DNA of 13,404 nucleotides from Promethearchaeota archaeon (GCA_030620005.1 JAUXAJ010000123.1:1-13404); one strand, 5' to 3'. Positions 7,601-13,404 are shown, numbered from the stretch's first letter. A program made the numbers and translations. The notes: generated by a model from the letters alone, not told the origin.

Positions 7601-8695
7601 ATGAAATGTTTTAAAGATATTTTTTTTAATTTACCTTATTTAACCTACGACCAATTAATTCGATCAGGTCCAGATATTTTAGATAAGTTTCAAAATGAAA
7701 GAGATGAGATTTTATCCACAATTTTAAAAAATGGAGGTCAAGTACAAGTCGAAGGATTTATAGATGCTCACTGGGGCATTTTAGCTAGTCAAGATTGCGA
7801 TATCCGTCCTAATAAGGACTTGATTTTTTTTCCTCTTGAACCGACAAAAACTCTTTATGAATCACAAAATATTATTACGGCTATTGATGATAATATAAAG
7901 AATACGACAAGAAAATTATATTTACCTAGAATTTCTCCTCGAGATGGTAGCAAGACATATGGTCCATTTGAAATTATTTTTCATAATCCATTTAATGTTC
8001 CTTATAATTTAATAAATGATAATTTAGAACATTGCTGGAAAGCAAGAATTATTGAATCAGCGCGTAAAATATTTATTGGAAAATTATCCCATTTCTATTC
8101 AAGGATTCCAATAGAAGAAATTATCTTTCTTGAAAATAGAGAGATAACGAAGTATTTTACTAGAGTTTGGAAGGATTTTTGGAGGGACAAAAAGGATCCA
8201 GAAGAAAAATTTCAAGAAAGAATCACTAGATTAAAACAAGTTAGAGATGTTTTGAGACTTGTAAAAAGAGAACAAGATTTGCATAATATCTTTTATTTCG
8301 ATCTTGAGTTAATAACCAATATAAAAAGATTTCTTGAATATATATTTTGGTATGAAAATGCTGAAGAATTAATAAAAAAATGTAAAAAGGTAGAATTAAG
8401 TGTTGGAGAAAAACCAGATGTCGCAAACTCCATGTTTAAAGATATTATCAATGGATTTATTATTCAAGATGACTCTTTTCTGGTTAAATGGAAAGAATTT
8501 TTTAGAACAAATGAATTTAATATCAAAAAAATTAGAAAAGATAAGGAGAGAATCCTAGGCATATTTCCAGATGACATATTAGAATCAGAACGGGATTATG
8601 TAAACTATGCTAATAAAGCATTTAATACTAAGAATCTATTCGATAAATTCCCTGCTTACCTTAGAAGATATTCTGAATCATTTAACAATTCTTAG
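7601..8695 (+). CDS. SQDCDI-motif protein of unknown function, 364 aa
   Basis: A soluble, charged protein with no signal peptide or membrane helix. I start it at ATG 7601; a TTG three bases earlier is possible, but the ATG fits the TATA box at 7563-7571. The most distinctive piece is GILASQDCDI (residues 59-68) in a predicted beta strand. LYLPRI follows near 107-112, FEIIFHNPFNVPY comes next, and then a basic helix ends KIFIGKLSHFYSRIP (about 157-171). An SQ-x-CD(I/L) motif, a later YLP and a terminal FxxRI helix recall a poorly characterised family found beside bacterial restriction or defence genes; this is from memory and unverified. The C-terminal half is helical and lysine-rich, without motifs. 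It is divergent from the PD-(D/E)XK nuclease gene and similarly A/T-rich, which suggests arrival and function together. Confidence 0.7.
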   Translation: MKCFKDIFFNLPYLTYDQLIRSGPDILDKFQNERDEILSTILKNGGQVQVEGFIDAHWGILASQDCDIRPNKDLIFFPLEPTKTLYESQNIITAIDDNIKNTTRKLYLPRISPRDGSKTYGPFEIIFHNPFNVPYNLINDNLEHCWKARIIESARKIFIGKLSHFYSRIPIEEIIFLENREITKYFTRVWKDFWRDKKDPEEKFQERITRLKQVRDVLRLVKREQDLHNIFYFDLELITNIKRFLEYIFWYENAEELIKKCKKVELSVGEKPDVANSMFKDIINGFIIQDDSFLVKWKEFFRTNEFNIKKIRKDKERILGIFPDDILESERDYVNYANKAFNTKNLFDKFPAYLRRYSESFNNS

Positions 8696-8712
8696 ATATA
8701 AGAATAGTTATT

Positions 8713-8733
8713 AAAAGATCAACAAGATCTTTT
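8713..8733 (+). terminator. Hairpin after the SQDCDI gene
   Basis: aaaagatc and gatctttt (8713-8720, 8726-8733) form a perfect 8-bp stem with a 5-base loop, 17 bases past the stop. The 3' arm ends in tttt, as in a simple terminator. The stretch also encodes LLKDQQDLLLDLCQEYRQYY and ten more residues in one frame (8710-8799), so it may be the end of a lost gene instead. Confidence 0.45.
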
Positions 8734-8922
8734 GCTTGATTTATGTCAAGAATATAGACAATATTATGATTATGAAATCTTCAAGCCTTATTTTAAATGA
8801 GAGAGAGTGTAGATTTTTTGGTTTTTATAAACTTTTCATAAATTTTCGACTAACAGTTAATATAATAATTTTTTGTTTTTCATTTTTTTATTAGAATTAA
8901 AATAATTTTTTAACTCTATAGT

Positions 8923-9099
8923 ATGATTCAACCCCATGTGTGTGGATATAACAAATTCTGGGATTTGCACATTTTTCGTGTGCAAATTCATGCTGAACAA
9001 TATACATATTTTAACGGATTAAAAGGAGAAATATACTCTAAAATATTAAATTGGTGTAATTATAAAATGAAATACGATAATACACTAATAAATTTCTAA
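8923..9099 (+). CDS. Possible small protein, 58 aa
   Basis: An ATG frame of 59 codons with balanced composition (MIQPHVCGYNKFWDLHIFRV, then QIHAEQYTYFNGLKGEIYSK and 18 more residues). It has few of the lysine/asparagine runs expected from random A/T-rich DNA. An AT-rich TATA-like stretch lies near 8896-8910, so a leaderless start is possible. No family is recognised. It may equally be a remnant of a longer gene. A strong inverted repeat lies inside it (8961-8989). It fills most of the otherwise empty gap 8734-9125. Confidence 0.3.
   Translation: MIQPHVCGYNKFWDLHIFRVQIHAEQYTYFNGLKGEIYSKILNWCNYKMKYDNTLINF
8961..8989. repeat. 10-bp inverted repeat
   Basis: ggatttgcac (8961-8970) and gtgcaaattc (8980-8989) pair over ten positions, one of them G-T, around a 9-base loop. 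The stem is more G/C-rich than its surroundings. It sits inside the possible 58-residue ORF, so it could be an RNA hairpin, a protein-binding site or chance. Confidence 0.4.
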
Positions 9100-9125
9100 T
9101 TGTTTTATTGTTCCCCTTTTTCCGC

Positions 9126-9683
9126 CTAGAATGTATAGCTTGAGGGCATGTAATTTCTAATCCAAGCACGAGGGTTATTGGTCACTTCCAATGGTCTCCC
9201 TTTTAAAACGTAATCTCTCAAACTGAGGTCACCGAGCCTTTCGATCTTGTAAATAAAAAAGGATATAATCCTAGTCAGCCAACAACCCCTGTTTATCGCG
9301 CAAAACTTTTTATTGATGGGAGACACCTTCTTATCCTTGATTTTATCAATTTCATTTCCAATTAATATTAATCGCTTGTCTAAGGCGTCAATTATCTCTC
9401 TTGAAGTCGAATTAATTGTAAATCCAAAAAACTTCAATTCCTTTTCGGTTATCTTCCAATCTCTTTTTGCAGGTTCTAGTTCGTTCACGCCGTATTCCAC
9501 GTACCCCCATTCGTTTCTAATTTCCCGTACTAAATCGTGGGCGTAGATGAGAGCTTCGCATCTTGTGCTTAATTTCTTACTTTCCTCGTAAGGCGGCTCG
9601 AAAAAATCAAATTCTCCTTGAGCGTGCCACACATAGTATTTATTATTAAAATTCCAAACAAGTATTGCGTCATCAGAACTCAT
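9126..9683 (-). CDS. Conserved-looking hypothetical protein, 185 aa
   Basis: A soluble protein that I cannot place. I start it at ATG 9683, not at the ATG 16 codons upstream. The TATA-like stretch aatatattaataaaa (minus strand, 9702-9716) lies about 26 bases before 9683 and predicts a leaderless message, and the 16 extra residues come from that promoter DNA. The N-terminal 40 residues look like a compact beta domain (DDAILVWNFNNKYYVWHAQG). A helical part follows, with RCEALIYAHDLVREIRNEWG, then a lysine-rich linker. The tail contains RGCWLTRIISFFIYKIERLG and ends PRAWIRNYMPSSYTF. Charge and codon use look like a genuine gene. No catalytic motif, signal peptide or certain membrane helix is seen. 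It stands alone. Confidence 0.65.
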   Translation of the reverse strand: MSSDDAILVWNFNNKYYVWHAQGEFDFFEPPYEESKKLSTRCEALIYAHDLVREIRNEWGYVEYGVNELEPAKRDWKITEKELKFFGFTINSTSREIIDALDKRLILIGNEIDKIKDKKVSPINKKFCAINRGCWLTRIISFFIYKIERLGDLSLRDYVLKGRPLEVTNNPRAWIRNYMPSSYTF

Positions 9684-9701
9684 TTTATTTTGTCGACTCT
9701 T

Positions 9702-9716
9702 TTTATTAATATATTC
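9702..9716 (-). promoter_or_regulatory. TATA-like box that decides the start of the 9126-9683 gene
   Basis: aatatattaataaaa on the minus strand is centred about 26 bases before ATG 9683. It lies inside the longer reading frame, which argues for the shorter protein. Confidence 0.4.
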
Positions 9717-9731
9717 AATAAAAAAATACAT

Positions 9732-9976
9732 TACATCTCGACATTTAAAAAAATAGGGGGTAATGGTTTTCTGATTTATTGCGAAATTCCATTTTTGAGC
9801 ATTTACTTAATTAATACTCAGATTAGATTTATATTGGTCTTCTTTCAACGGGAATCTTTTCAAAATCTAGGCCTGTGGGGAACTAAATGAATTCAGTACC
9901 TAAACATCCTAAAAAGACTTCAATATTCCAATTTAATGACATAAAATAATAATCCTTTTTTTTATATCTAAACTGA
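9732..9976. other. Gap without a supported gene
   Basis: A/T-rich with no protein-like frame on either strand longer than about 20 codons. A plus-strand frame overlapping it (9618-9890) runs antisense to the 9126-9683 gene and has no sensible composition. Nothing else is visible. Confidence 0.5.
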
Positions 9977-10078
9977 TCATTCTAAATTATTTCTTTTAAG
10001 AAATTCATTTATAGTACCTCTAAATTCTTTAATTTTTATGGGTTTTGAAATATATTTATTAAGGCAATCACGGAAGCT
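9977..10078 (-). pseudogene. 3' remnant of a response-regulator receiver (REC) domain gene
   Basis: The minus-strand frame, bounded by stops, encodes SFRDCLNKYISKPIKIKEFR followed by GTINEFLKRNNLE and stop. YISKPI with the following helix is the typical end of a CheY-like receiver domain. The Lys codon at 10043-10045 matches the conserved lysine of the active site, and CLNKYISKPI resembles the CLEAGMNDYISKPI of hybrid kinases and their regulators. The phosphoacceptor Asp and the rest of the domain are absent; upstream sequence switches abruptly into an unrelated fragment on the other strand. This is therefore a remnant and cannot be functional. Confidence 0.6.
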
Positions 10079-10132
10079 CTAATTAAACACAATAGATTAG
10101 AAGAAAGAGAAGAAAAAATAAATAAAAAATAA
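10061..10132 (+). pseudogene. 3' remnant of a paralogue of the 4697-5194 membrane protein gene
   Basis: The frame reads KAITEALIKHNRLEE, then REEKINKK and stop. It matches the last 15 residues of the 4697-5194 product, KAIRETLIKLNRLEE, at 12 of 15 positions without a gap. Several differences are silent third-position changes (aaa/aag, gcc/gca, att/atc), so the match reflects homology of coding sequence and not low complexity. Eight extra codons precede the stop. Sequence before 10061 does not match the gene, so only the tail survives, joined head-on to the receiver-domain fragment. Confidence 0.6.
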
Positions 10133-10141
10133 ATAAGAAAT

Positions 10142-10308
10142 TTTAAACTTACCATTGCAAAAAAATCTGGACATCCCTGGACACCTTCTCTACTCAATGG
10201 TAAGGCGACAACGGACGATTGCAACTGCTATGTGTAGGAACAGTCGAAGTAAATTTTTACGCTTCCACCAAAGAAAACGTTAGAATTTTGTTCGAGATTT
10301 ATAGATAG
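10142..10308 (+). pseudogene. Frameshifted fragment of a pyridoxamine-phosphate-oxidase-like (flavin-binding) gene
   Basis: One frame (10142-10237) encodes FKLTIAKKSGHPWTPSLLNG before a stop. A second frame continues with EVNFYASTKENVRILFEIYR to a stop at 10306-10308. In the PNPOx-like split-barrel family the N-terminus has a TVA-x-S-DGxPW-x-P strand pair, followed about 20 residues later by xFYxAS-x-K-x-x-RHxxNI. The two pieces match these in order, with one frameshift near 10225-10240. Everything after the second strand is missing. Such proteins bind FMN or F420; this copy is dead. Confidence 0.5.
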
Positions 10309-10442
10309 GCATTATTTATTTGAGATCAAAACTGCACTCCGTCCTTAGAATAGTATAACTCTTCCGGAGCTCGAAATGACAATGCACTTTTCTTTAGATA
10401 ACGCCCAAACTTTTTGAGATTTATTTTTTTCTTTTTTTTAAG
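10309..10442. other. Gap without a supported gene
   Basis: Possibly the decayed continuation of the PNPOx-like fragment. No frame can be followed. A T-run lies at about 10424-10439. Confidence 0.35.
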
Positions 10443-10510
10443 TTCTGAACCTAATATCTCAATTAACCTAATTTGGCAATTAACCCAATCACGCAATTAA
10501 CCTAATTCTT
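10443..10510. repeat. Tandem direct repeat, 17-bp period, about four copies
   Basis: caattaacctaat starts at 10460 and again at 10494, with caattaacccaat between them at 10477, so three copies fall exactly 17 bases apart. A fourth, partial copy (aacctaat) is in phase at 10448-10455. The 4-base spacers differ (ttgg, cacg, tctt). The layout resembles protein-binding iterons or an operator, or the scar of replication slippage. Confidence 0.7.
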
Positions 10511-10558
10511 CACGAGCTTTAAGGGACAAAGAATTACTCTATTTTAAAAGGGGCAGGA

Positions 10559-10669
10559 ATGTATTTTAAAGCACAGTCTAAGAAGCTTGATGCATGGTAC
10601 GGAAATTATCAACAACTTTGGAATAAATACTTTGCAATAACTAACGAACATGAGGAGTTGAGTGATTAA
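10559..10669 (+). pseudogene. Possible 3' remnant of a gene, 36 codons
   Basis: The frame from ATG 10559 encodes MYFKAQSKKLDAWYGNYQQL and then WNKYFAITNEHEELSD. It is open back to 10523 without another ATG. The composition is protein-like (Trp, Tyr and acidic residues, no homopolymers). No family is recognised. It overlaps the next small frame in the way adjacent operon genes do. Confidence 0.3.
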
Positions 10670-10736
10670 AACACAATCACTGAATATTGAAAATACCCAA
10701 AAAATTGTCTTAGTCGAAAACACTAAATCTTATTAG
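10662..10736 (+). pseudogene. Possible 5' remnant of a gene, 24 codons
   Basis: A GTG frame overlaps the end of the preceding frame by 8 bases and encodes MIKTQSLNIENTQKIVLVEN followed by TKSY and stop. It looks like the start of a protein entering its first beta strand, cut short. Function unknown. Confidence 0.25.
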
Positions 10737-10898
10737 AAATCTTGCAAATTTTAGAAGACTTTTTTTTTACTATTCTATTAATGATCTTAGTTAATTTAAA
10801 AAATTATTGAGAAGACTGGTAGTCATATCGGAATTTATAAATAAAAAAAGATTATACAACCTCTTAATAGTTTAACAATCATGTAAAGGCGAAAAATA

Positions 10899-11918
10899 TT
10901 GAACAAAAATTTATTTAATGTAAAAATAATATTTGTATTACTTGTAATAGTAGTTTTCATTATTCTCTTGACAATTAGTTTTAAGAGGTGGAAAAAATCC
11001 GCAATTAGAGTAATGGATGATGGAGAAGTAATGGAGACAGCGATGGGGAAAATACATTACAAACTAACTGGAGAGGGACCAGTGTTATTTTTCATGCATG
11101 GGGGACCTGGAGGAATTGACCAAGGATACTTCCTTGATGGTATGATTCAGGAAGGATATTCATTACTCGTTGTTTCAAGGCCCGGATATCTAAGAACACC
11201 TTTTGTTCCTCTGTCTTATGAGGAACAAGTTGATCAGTATGTGGAATTATTAGATAAGTTAGCAATCGATAAGGTTGTTGCCATGGGATACTCAGCTGGT
11301 GGGCCTCTTGCACTCAACTTTGCTAATAAATACCCCGAGAGAACTCATGCTCTGGTGATGGAAGCTGGTGTTAGTACAGTATACGAGAATCCAAGTGAGG
11401 AAGTGATGGATTCATTTTGGGCGAAATTATTTTTGAGTAATAGAATACAAGATTTCTTGAGCTGGATTACTGTAATAGGTATTAAAATAGCTTTCAAGAC
11501 GGTATTCAAGAGCATAATCAGTATGGAAACTTTATTTGACAAGGAGGGAATTAAGAAATTTACTGATCTGGTTTCAAATGATAAGGAGAGAAGGATGTGG
11601 TTAATAAAACTCATGGATACAACCGTTCCAATGAGTTTAAGAAAACTTGGTCTTAATCATGATATAGAGCTCTTAACATCAATCGAGAAGATTCCAGTTG
11701 ATAATATTAATGTAAAATCCTTATTAGTCTATAGTAAAGAAGATAATGATGTTAAATGGTTAAATGCTGAATATCTCGAAACCAATCTCAAAGATTTTGA
11801 ACTATTGGTGACACATGGAGGCCATTTCATGTGGATAGGAGAAGATATGGATAAAATAAAATCAAAAAGAATTGAATTTTTAAAATCAATAAATTTTGAA
11901 AAAAGCTCTATCCCATAA
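10899..11918 (+). CDS. Membrane-anchored alpha/beta hydrolase, 339 aa
   Basis: A serine hydrolase with all catalytic elements in order: HGGPGG oxyanion-hole motif (residues 67-72), nucleophile elbow GYSAGG with Ser132, acid Asp282 in YSKEDNDV, and His309 in HGGHFMWIG. The HGGPGG form is typical of prolyl-iminopeptidase-like and related hydrolases, but the substrate cannot be told. A helical cap lies at about 160-265. Residues 9-28 form a transmembrane helix followed by KRWKKS; the positive-inside rule suggests a cytoplasmic catalytic domain, though an uncleaved export signal is possible. The start is TTG 10899; the next candidate, Met39, would remove the membrane helix. A TATA-like aatttataaata (10832-10843) predicts a 35-base leader with only a weak aaaggcg before the TTG, so the exact start is less certain than the gene. 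Confidence 0.85.
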   Translation: MNKNLFNVKIIFVLLVIVVFIILLTISFKRWKKSAIRVMDDGEVMETAMGKIHYKLTGEGPVLFFMHGGPGGIDQGYFLDGMIQEGYSLLVVSRPGYLRTPFVPLSYEEQVDQYVELLDKLAIDKVVAMGYSAGGPLALNFANKYPERTHALVMEAGVSTVYENPSEEVMDSFWAKLFLSNRIQDFLSWITVIGIKIAFKTVFKSIISMETLFDKEGIKKFTDLVSNDKERRMWLIKLMDTTVPMSLRKLGLNHDIELLTSIEKIPVDNINVKSLLVYSKEDNDVKWLNAEYLETNLKDFELLVTHGGHFMWIGEDMDKIKSKRIEFLKSINFEKSSIP

Positions 11919-12086
11919 TTTCTTTATTCATCTATCGCAATAAGGAGGATGATTACTAATCAGGTCAACACGAATTATATCTTTCTTACAATTCATTTTT
12001 ATCCCTTTTTGTCTGGATTTGTATGGTTTTATGGGTTTAGATGCATCAATGGGGTTTCAAAAACTAAGAACTCGAATCCCTTATCA
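11919..12086. other. Gap without a supported gene
   Basis: No coherent frame on either strand. It holds an isolated aaggagg (11941-11947) not followed by a usable start, and T-rich tracts downstream of the hydrolase. Confidence 0.4.
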
Positions 12087-12239
12087 TTAGGAAATTAATT
12101 GTATTTTAGCTTTAAATCCCTCATTGATTTTTTCTACGATATCTTCTGGAAGTTCTCGTTCTTTTAAAAATAAGATTGGACAATTATTAAAAATACTTGT
12201 AGTAATTGAAAAACAATCTGCAAGTGCTATTGAAAACCG
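12087..12239 (-). pseudogene. 3' remnant of a PIN-domain gene
   Basis: The minus-strand frame encodes RFSIALADCFSITTSIFNNC, then PILFLKERELPEDIVEKI and 13 more residues to a stop at 12087-12089. ALADCFSIT with the later ELxxx is the C-terminal hallmark of PIN (VapC-like) ribonuclease domains, where the Asp of LAD is a metal ligand and the strand PILF precedes a charged loop. The N-terminal acidic residues are missing. The frame stays open upstream to about 12292 (HRRELFQAE), overlapping the RecA-like fragment in another frame, so the junction lies between about 12240 and 12290. It cannot fold as a complete PIN domain. Confidence 0.55.
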
Positions 12240-12445
12240 TTCAGCCTGAAATAGTTCACGGCGGTGGACAACAATATCTTGGAGATTATTTTCCTGTCAC
12301 CGTACAACAAGTGTATCAAATCTTGTTGGAAGCCTCCTTCGAGCAGTTCGTCGAGCGTGGAATCGCCTGTGGGGACTATCGTCAGCGATTTATTGCGGTC
12401 GCGTAGTTTCAGTCCCGAATCGAGCGAGTTAACGTTTAAGGGCAT
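12227..12445 (-). pseudogene. 5' fragment of a RecA/RadB/KaiC-like ATPase gene
   Basis: Starting at ATG 12445, the frame encodes MPLNVNSLDSGLKLRDRNKS, then LTIVPTGDSTLDELLEGGFQ and about 32 more residues to a stop. TGDSTLDELLEGGF followed by HLLYG and a helix ISKILLSTAVN is the N-terminal pattern of RecA-superfamily ATPases (RadB/KaiC type). The P-loop reads YGDRKIISK in place of the usual G-PxGSGKT, so nucleotide binding looks lost or altered even before truncation. The whole ATPase core after helix 1 is missing. A TATA-like box 26 bases upstream suggests the promoter survives. The segment is G/C-rich: 61 of 120 bases in 12301-12420. Confidence 0.5.
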
Positions 12446-12465
12446 CACAATGTGTACCAATTGAT

Positions 12466-12475
12466 CTTAATAAAA
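12466..12475 (-). promoter_or_regulatory. TATA-like box of the RecA-like fragment
   Basis: ttttattaag on the minus strand is centred 26 bases before ATG 12445, predicting leaderless transcription and supporting that start over the upstream TTG 12460. Confidence 0.4.
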
Positions 12476-12640
12476 GGAACGCAGGGCGCCAAATTTTTGA
12501 AAGAATGGTAAAAAGTAAATTTCAATCCTTATTTTAATGGACAGAACCTGAATTATAAACCATACAATTTTGTATCTTAAAGTATGCATTAGAATCTTTT
12601 ATTGTTATGCAATTCATGAATTAGTTCGTCTTTAAGCGAT
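12476..12640. other. Gap without a supported gene
   Basis: A/T-rich, with one short ggcgcc palindrome at 12486-12491. No coherent frame. Confidence 0.35.
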
Positions 12641-12811
12641 TTGAATGGAACAGATAAAAACGGCATTAGTATTGCTATTAAAGAATTATCACGGTTGTTA
12701 AATCACATTGAATCCGTGTTTTTTAAAGATAAAACCACATATAACCATTCAAATAAGATACGAACGATCTTAACTCAAAATTTAAGTAATTTTATTGAGG
12801 AAGTGTGTTAA
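12641..12811 (+). pseudogene. Possible small ORF or gene remnant, 56 aa
   Basis: A TTG-started frame, open back to 12620, encodes LNGTDKNGISIAIKELSRLL, then NHIESVFFKDKTTYNHSNKI and 16 more residues ending EEVC. It is amphipathic and helix-forming with mixed composition, unlike random A/T-rich DNA. There is no ATG and no evident promoter, so a 3' remnant is more likely than an intact gene. Family unknown. Confidence 0.3.
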
Positions 12812-12912
12812 TAGAGATGTTTAATTATTATTATTGCAAACCGTAGAATTTCGCTTACCTCGAGATTGTCGAAAAATATGAACCTTAGTTTTATTTATAT
12901 TATATCATTTCA

Positions 12913-12926
12913 TTATAATATATAAT
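12913..12926 (+). promoter_or_regulatory. TATA-like box of the flavodoxin gene
   Basis: ttataatatataat, centred near 12919, predicts transcription from about 12945, some 11 bases before the ATG at 12956. Confidence 0.45.
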
Positions 12927-12955
12927 TCCTCAAACAATCAATAATTGAATATATC

Positions 12956-13404
12956 ATGAATAGTATAGTAGTGTTTTATTCCAGAAAAGGTACGACAAAA
13001 AAGGTAGGAGAACTAATTTCCAAGGAATTAAACTGCGATATTGAAGAAATTTTTGACACTAAAAAAAGATCGGGATTCATAGGTTGGTTAAAAAGTGGTA
13101 GAGATGCCATGAGGGAGAGTTTAACCATCCTTGAAAAAATCGAAAAAGATGTAGGCTCTTACGACTTGATCATCATCGGAACCCCGATTTGGTCTCGCCG
13201 GATGTCAACACCAGTTAGAACGTTCATCACTGAAAATAAGGAAAAGTTCAAGAATGTAGGGTTTTACGTCACAGAAGGGAGTAAAGGTGGTCCTCAAGCA
13301 TTTGATGGAATGTCAAAATTATGCGGCAAGGAACCCAAATCCACGCTTGAGATTAATAAGAAGGAAATGAAAAAGGGATTATATGTAGAGAAAGTTAAAG
13401 AATT
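12956..13404 (+). CDS. Flavodoxin-family protein, 5' part (runs off the window)
   Basis: 149 codons are open from ATG 12956 to the window edge. The N-terminus MNSIVVFYSRKGTTKKVGEL is the flavodoxin beta1 strand, phosphate-binding loop (SRKGTTKKV, compare S-x-T-G-N-T) and helix 1. SYDLIIIGTPIWSRRMSTPV, near residues 70-90, is the strand 3 and W-x-x-x loop that contacts the isoalloxazine ring of FMN. NVGFYVTEGSKGG gives strand 4 and the next ring-binding loop. A cytoplasmic FMN-dependent electron carrier or quinone/NAD(P)H oxidoreductase of the archaeal flavodoxin family is likely. The C-terminal strand and helix lie outside. A TATA box is correctly placed and the composition matches the intact genes on the left. 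Confidence 0.85.
   Translation, partial: MNSIVVFYSRKGTTKKVGELISKELNCDIEEIFDTKKRSGFIGWLKSGRDAMRESLTILEKIEKDVGSYDLIIIGTPIWSRRMSTPVRTFITENKEKFKNVGFYVTEGSKGGPQAFDGMSKLCGKEPKSTLEINKKEMKKGLYVEKVKE

Noticed and set aside
5453..8695. Classic insertion sequence or transposon around the nuclease pair
   Set aside because: No DDE, serine-recombinase or HUH motif was seen in either protein, and no terminal inverted repeats or target duplication could be identified by eye.
9618..9890. Plus-strand frame of 90 codons
   Set aside because: It lies antisense to the 9126-9683 gene and its promoter, and the peptide has no sensible composition or motif.
10036..10224. Minus-strand frame of 62 codons
   Set aside because: It is antisense to two recognisable plus-strand fragments (paralogue tail and PNPOx-like), which explain the sequence better.
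10443..10510. CRISPR array
   Set aside because: The 17-bp period leaves only 4-base spacers and the units are too short; this is a tandem repeat.
12066..12080. T-arm-like aactcgaatccc suggesting a tRNA
   Set aside because: The flanks do not pair as a T stem, and no D arm, anticodon arm or acceptor stem can be built.
12206..12464. Two plus-strand frames of 66 codons each
   Set aside because: Both are antisense to the RecA-like and PIN-like fragments, and neither shows a motif.

Overview
This 13.4 kb window is A/T-rich and reads as archaeal chromosome. Many genes have a TATA-like box centred about 26 bases before the start codon or a few bases upstream of it, with very short or absent leaders and little Shine-Dalgarno signal. 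The 5S rRNA at 4327-4457 has an archaeal-looking core. A gingipain-type surface peptidase, a zinc-ribbon mini-protein and low gene density fit an uncultured archaeon, possibly of the Asgard group. The lineage is inference; only the archaeal character is supported by what can be seen.

Left part (1-4200): the start of an unrecognised minus-strand gene, a minus-strand protein built from 53-residue helix-turn-helix-like repeats, a small minus-strand zinc ribbon, and divergent from it a 721-residue membrane-anchored C25 peptidase. The peptidase ends in a 4-base convergent overlap with a multi-pass membrane protein.

Centre (4200-9100): a stand-alone 5S rRNA gene and a two-helix membrane protein, then a divergent pair of very A/T-rich genes. 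One is a 663-residue minus-strand protein whose C-terminus carries a complete PD-(D/E)XK nuclease signature. The other is a 364-residue plus-strand protein with an SQDCDI motif. The pair shares a short repeat-rich intergenic region and is the best candidate here for an undescribed accessory or defence-like module.

Right part (9100-13404): a conserved-looking hypothetical gene is followed by more than 1 kb of gene debris. It holds the C-terminus of a response-regulator receiver domain, the 3' end of a paralogue of the 4697-5194 gene, a frameshifted flavin-binding (PNPOx-like) fragment, a 17-base-period tandem repeat and two overlapping mini-ORFs. Then come a membrane-anchored alpha/beta hydrolase and a second debris patch, in which a G/C-rich 5' fragment of a RecA/RadB-like ATPase gene abuts the 3' fragment of a PIN-domain gene in another frame. 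The window ends inside a flavodoxin gene.

No tRNA, CRISPR array, recognisable transposase or insertion sequence was seen. The genes do not form an evident pathway; the layout is of isolated genes with their own promoters, separated by decaying fragments.
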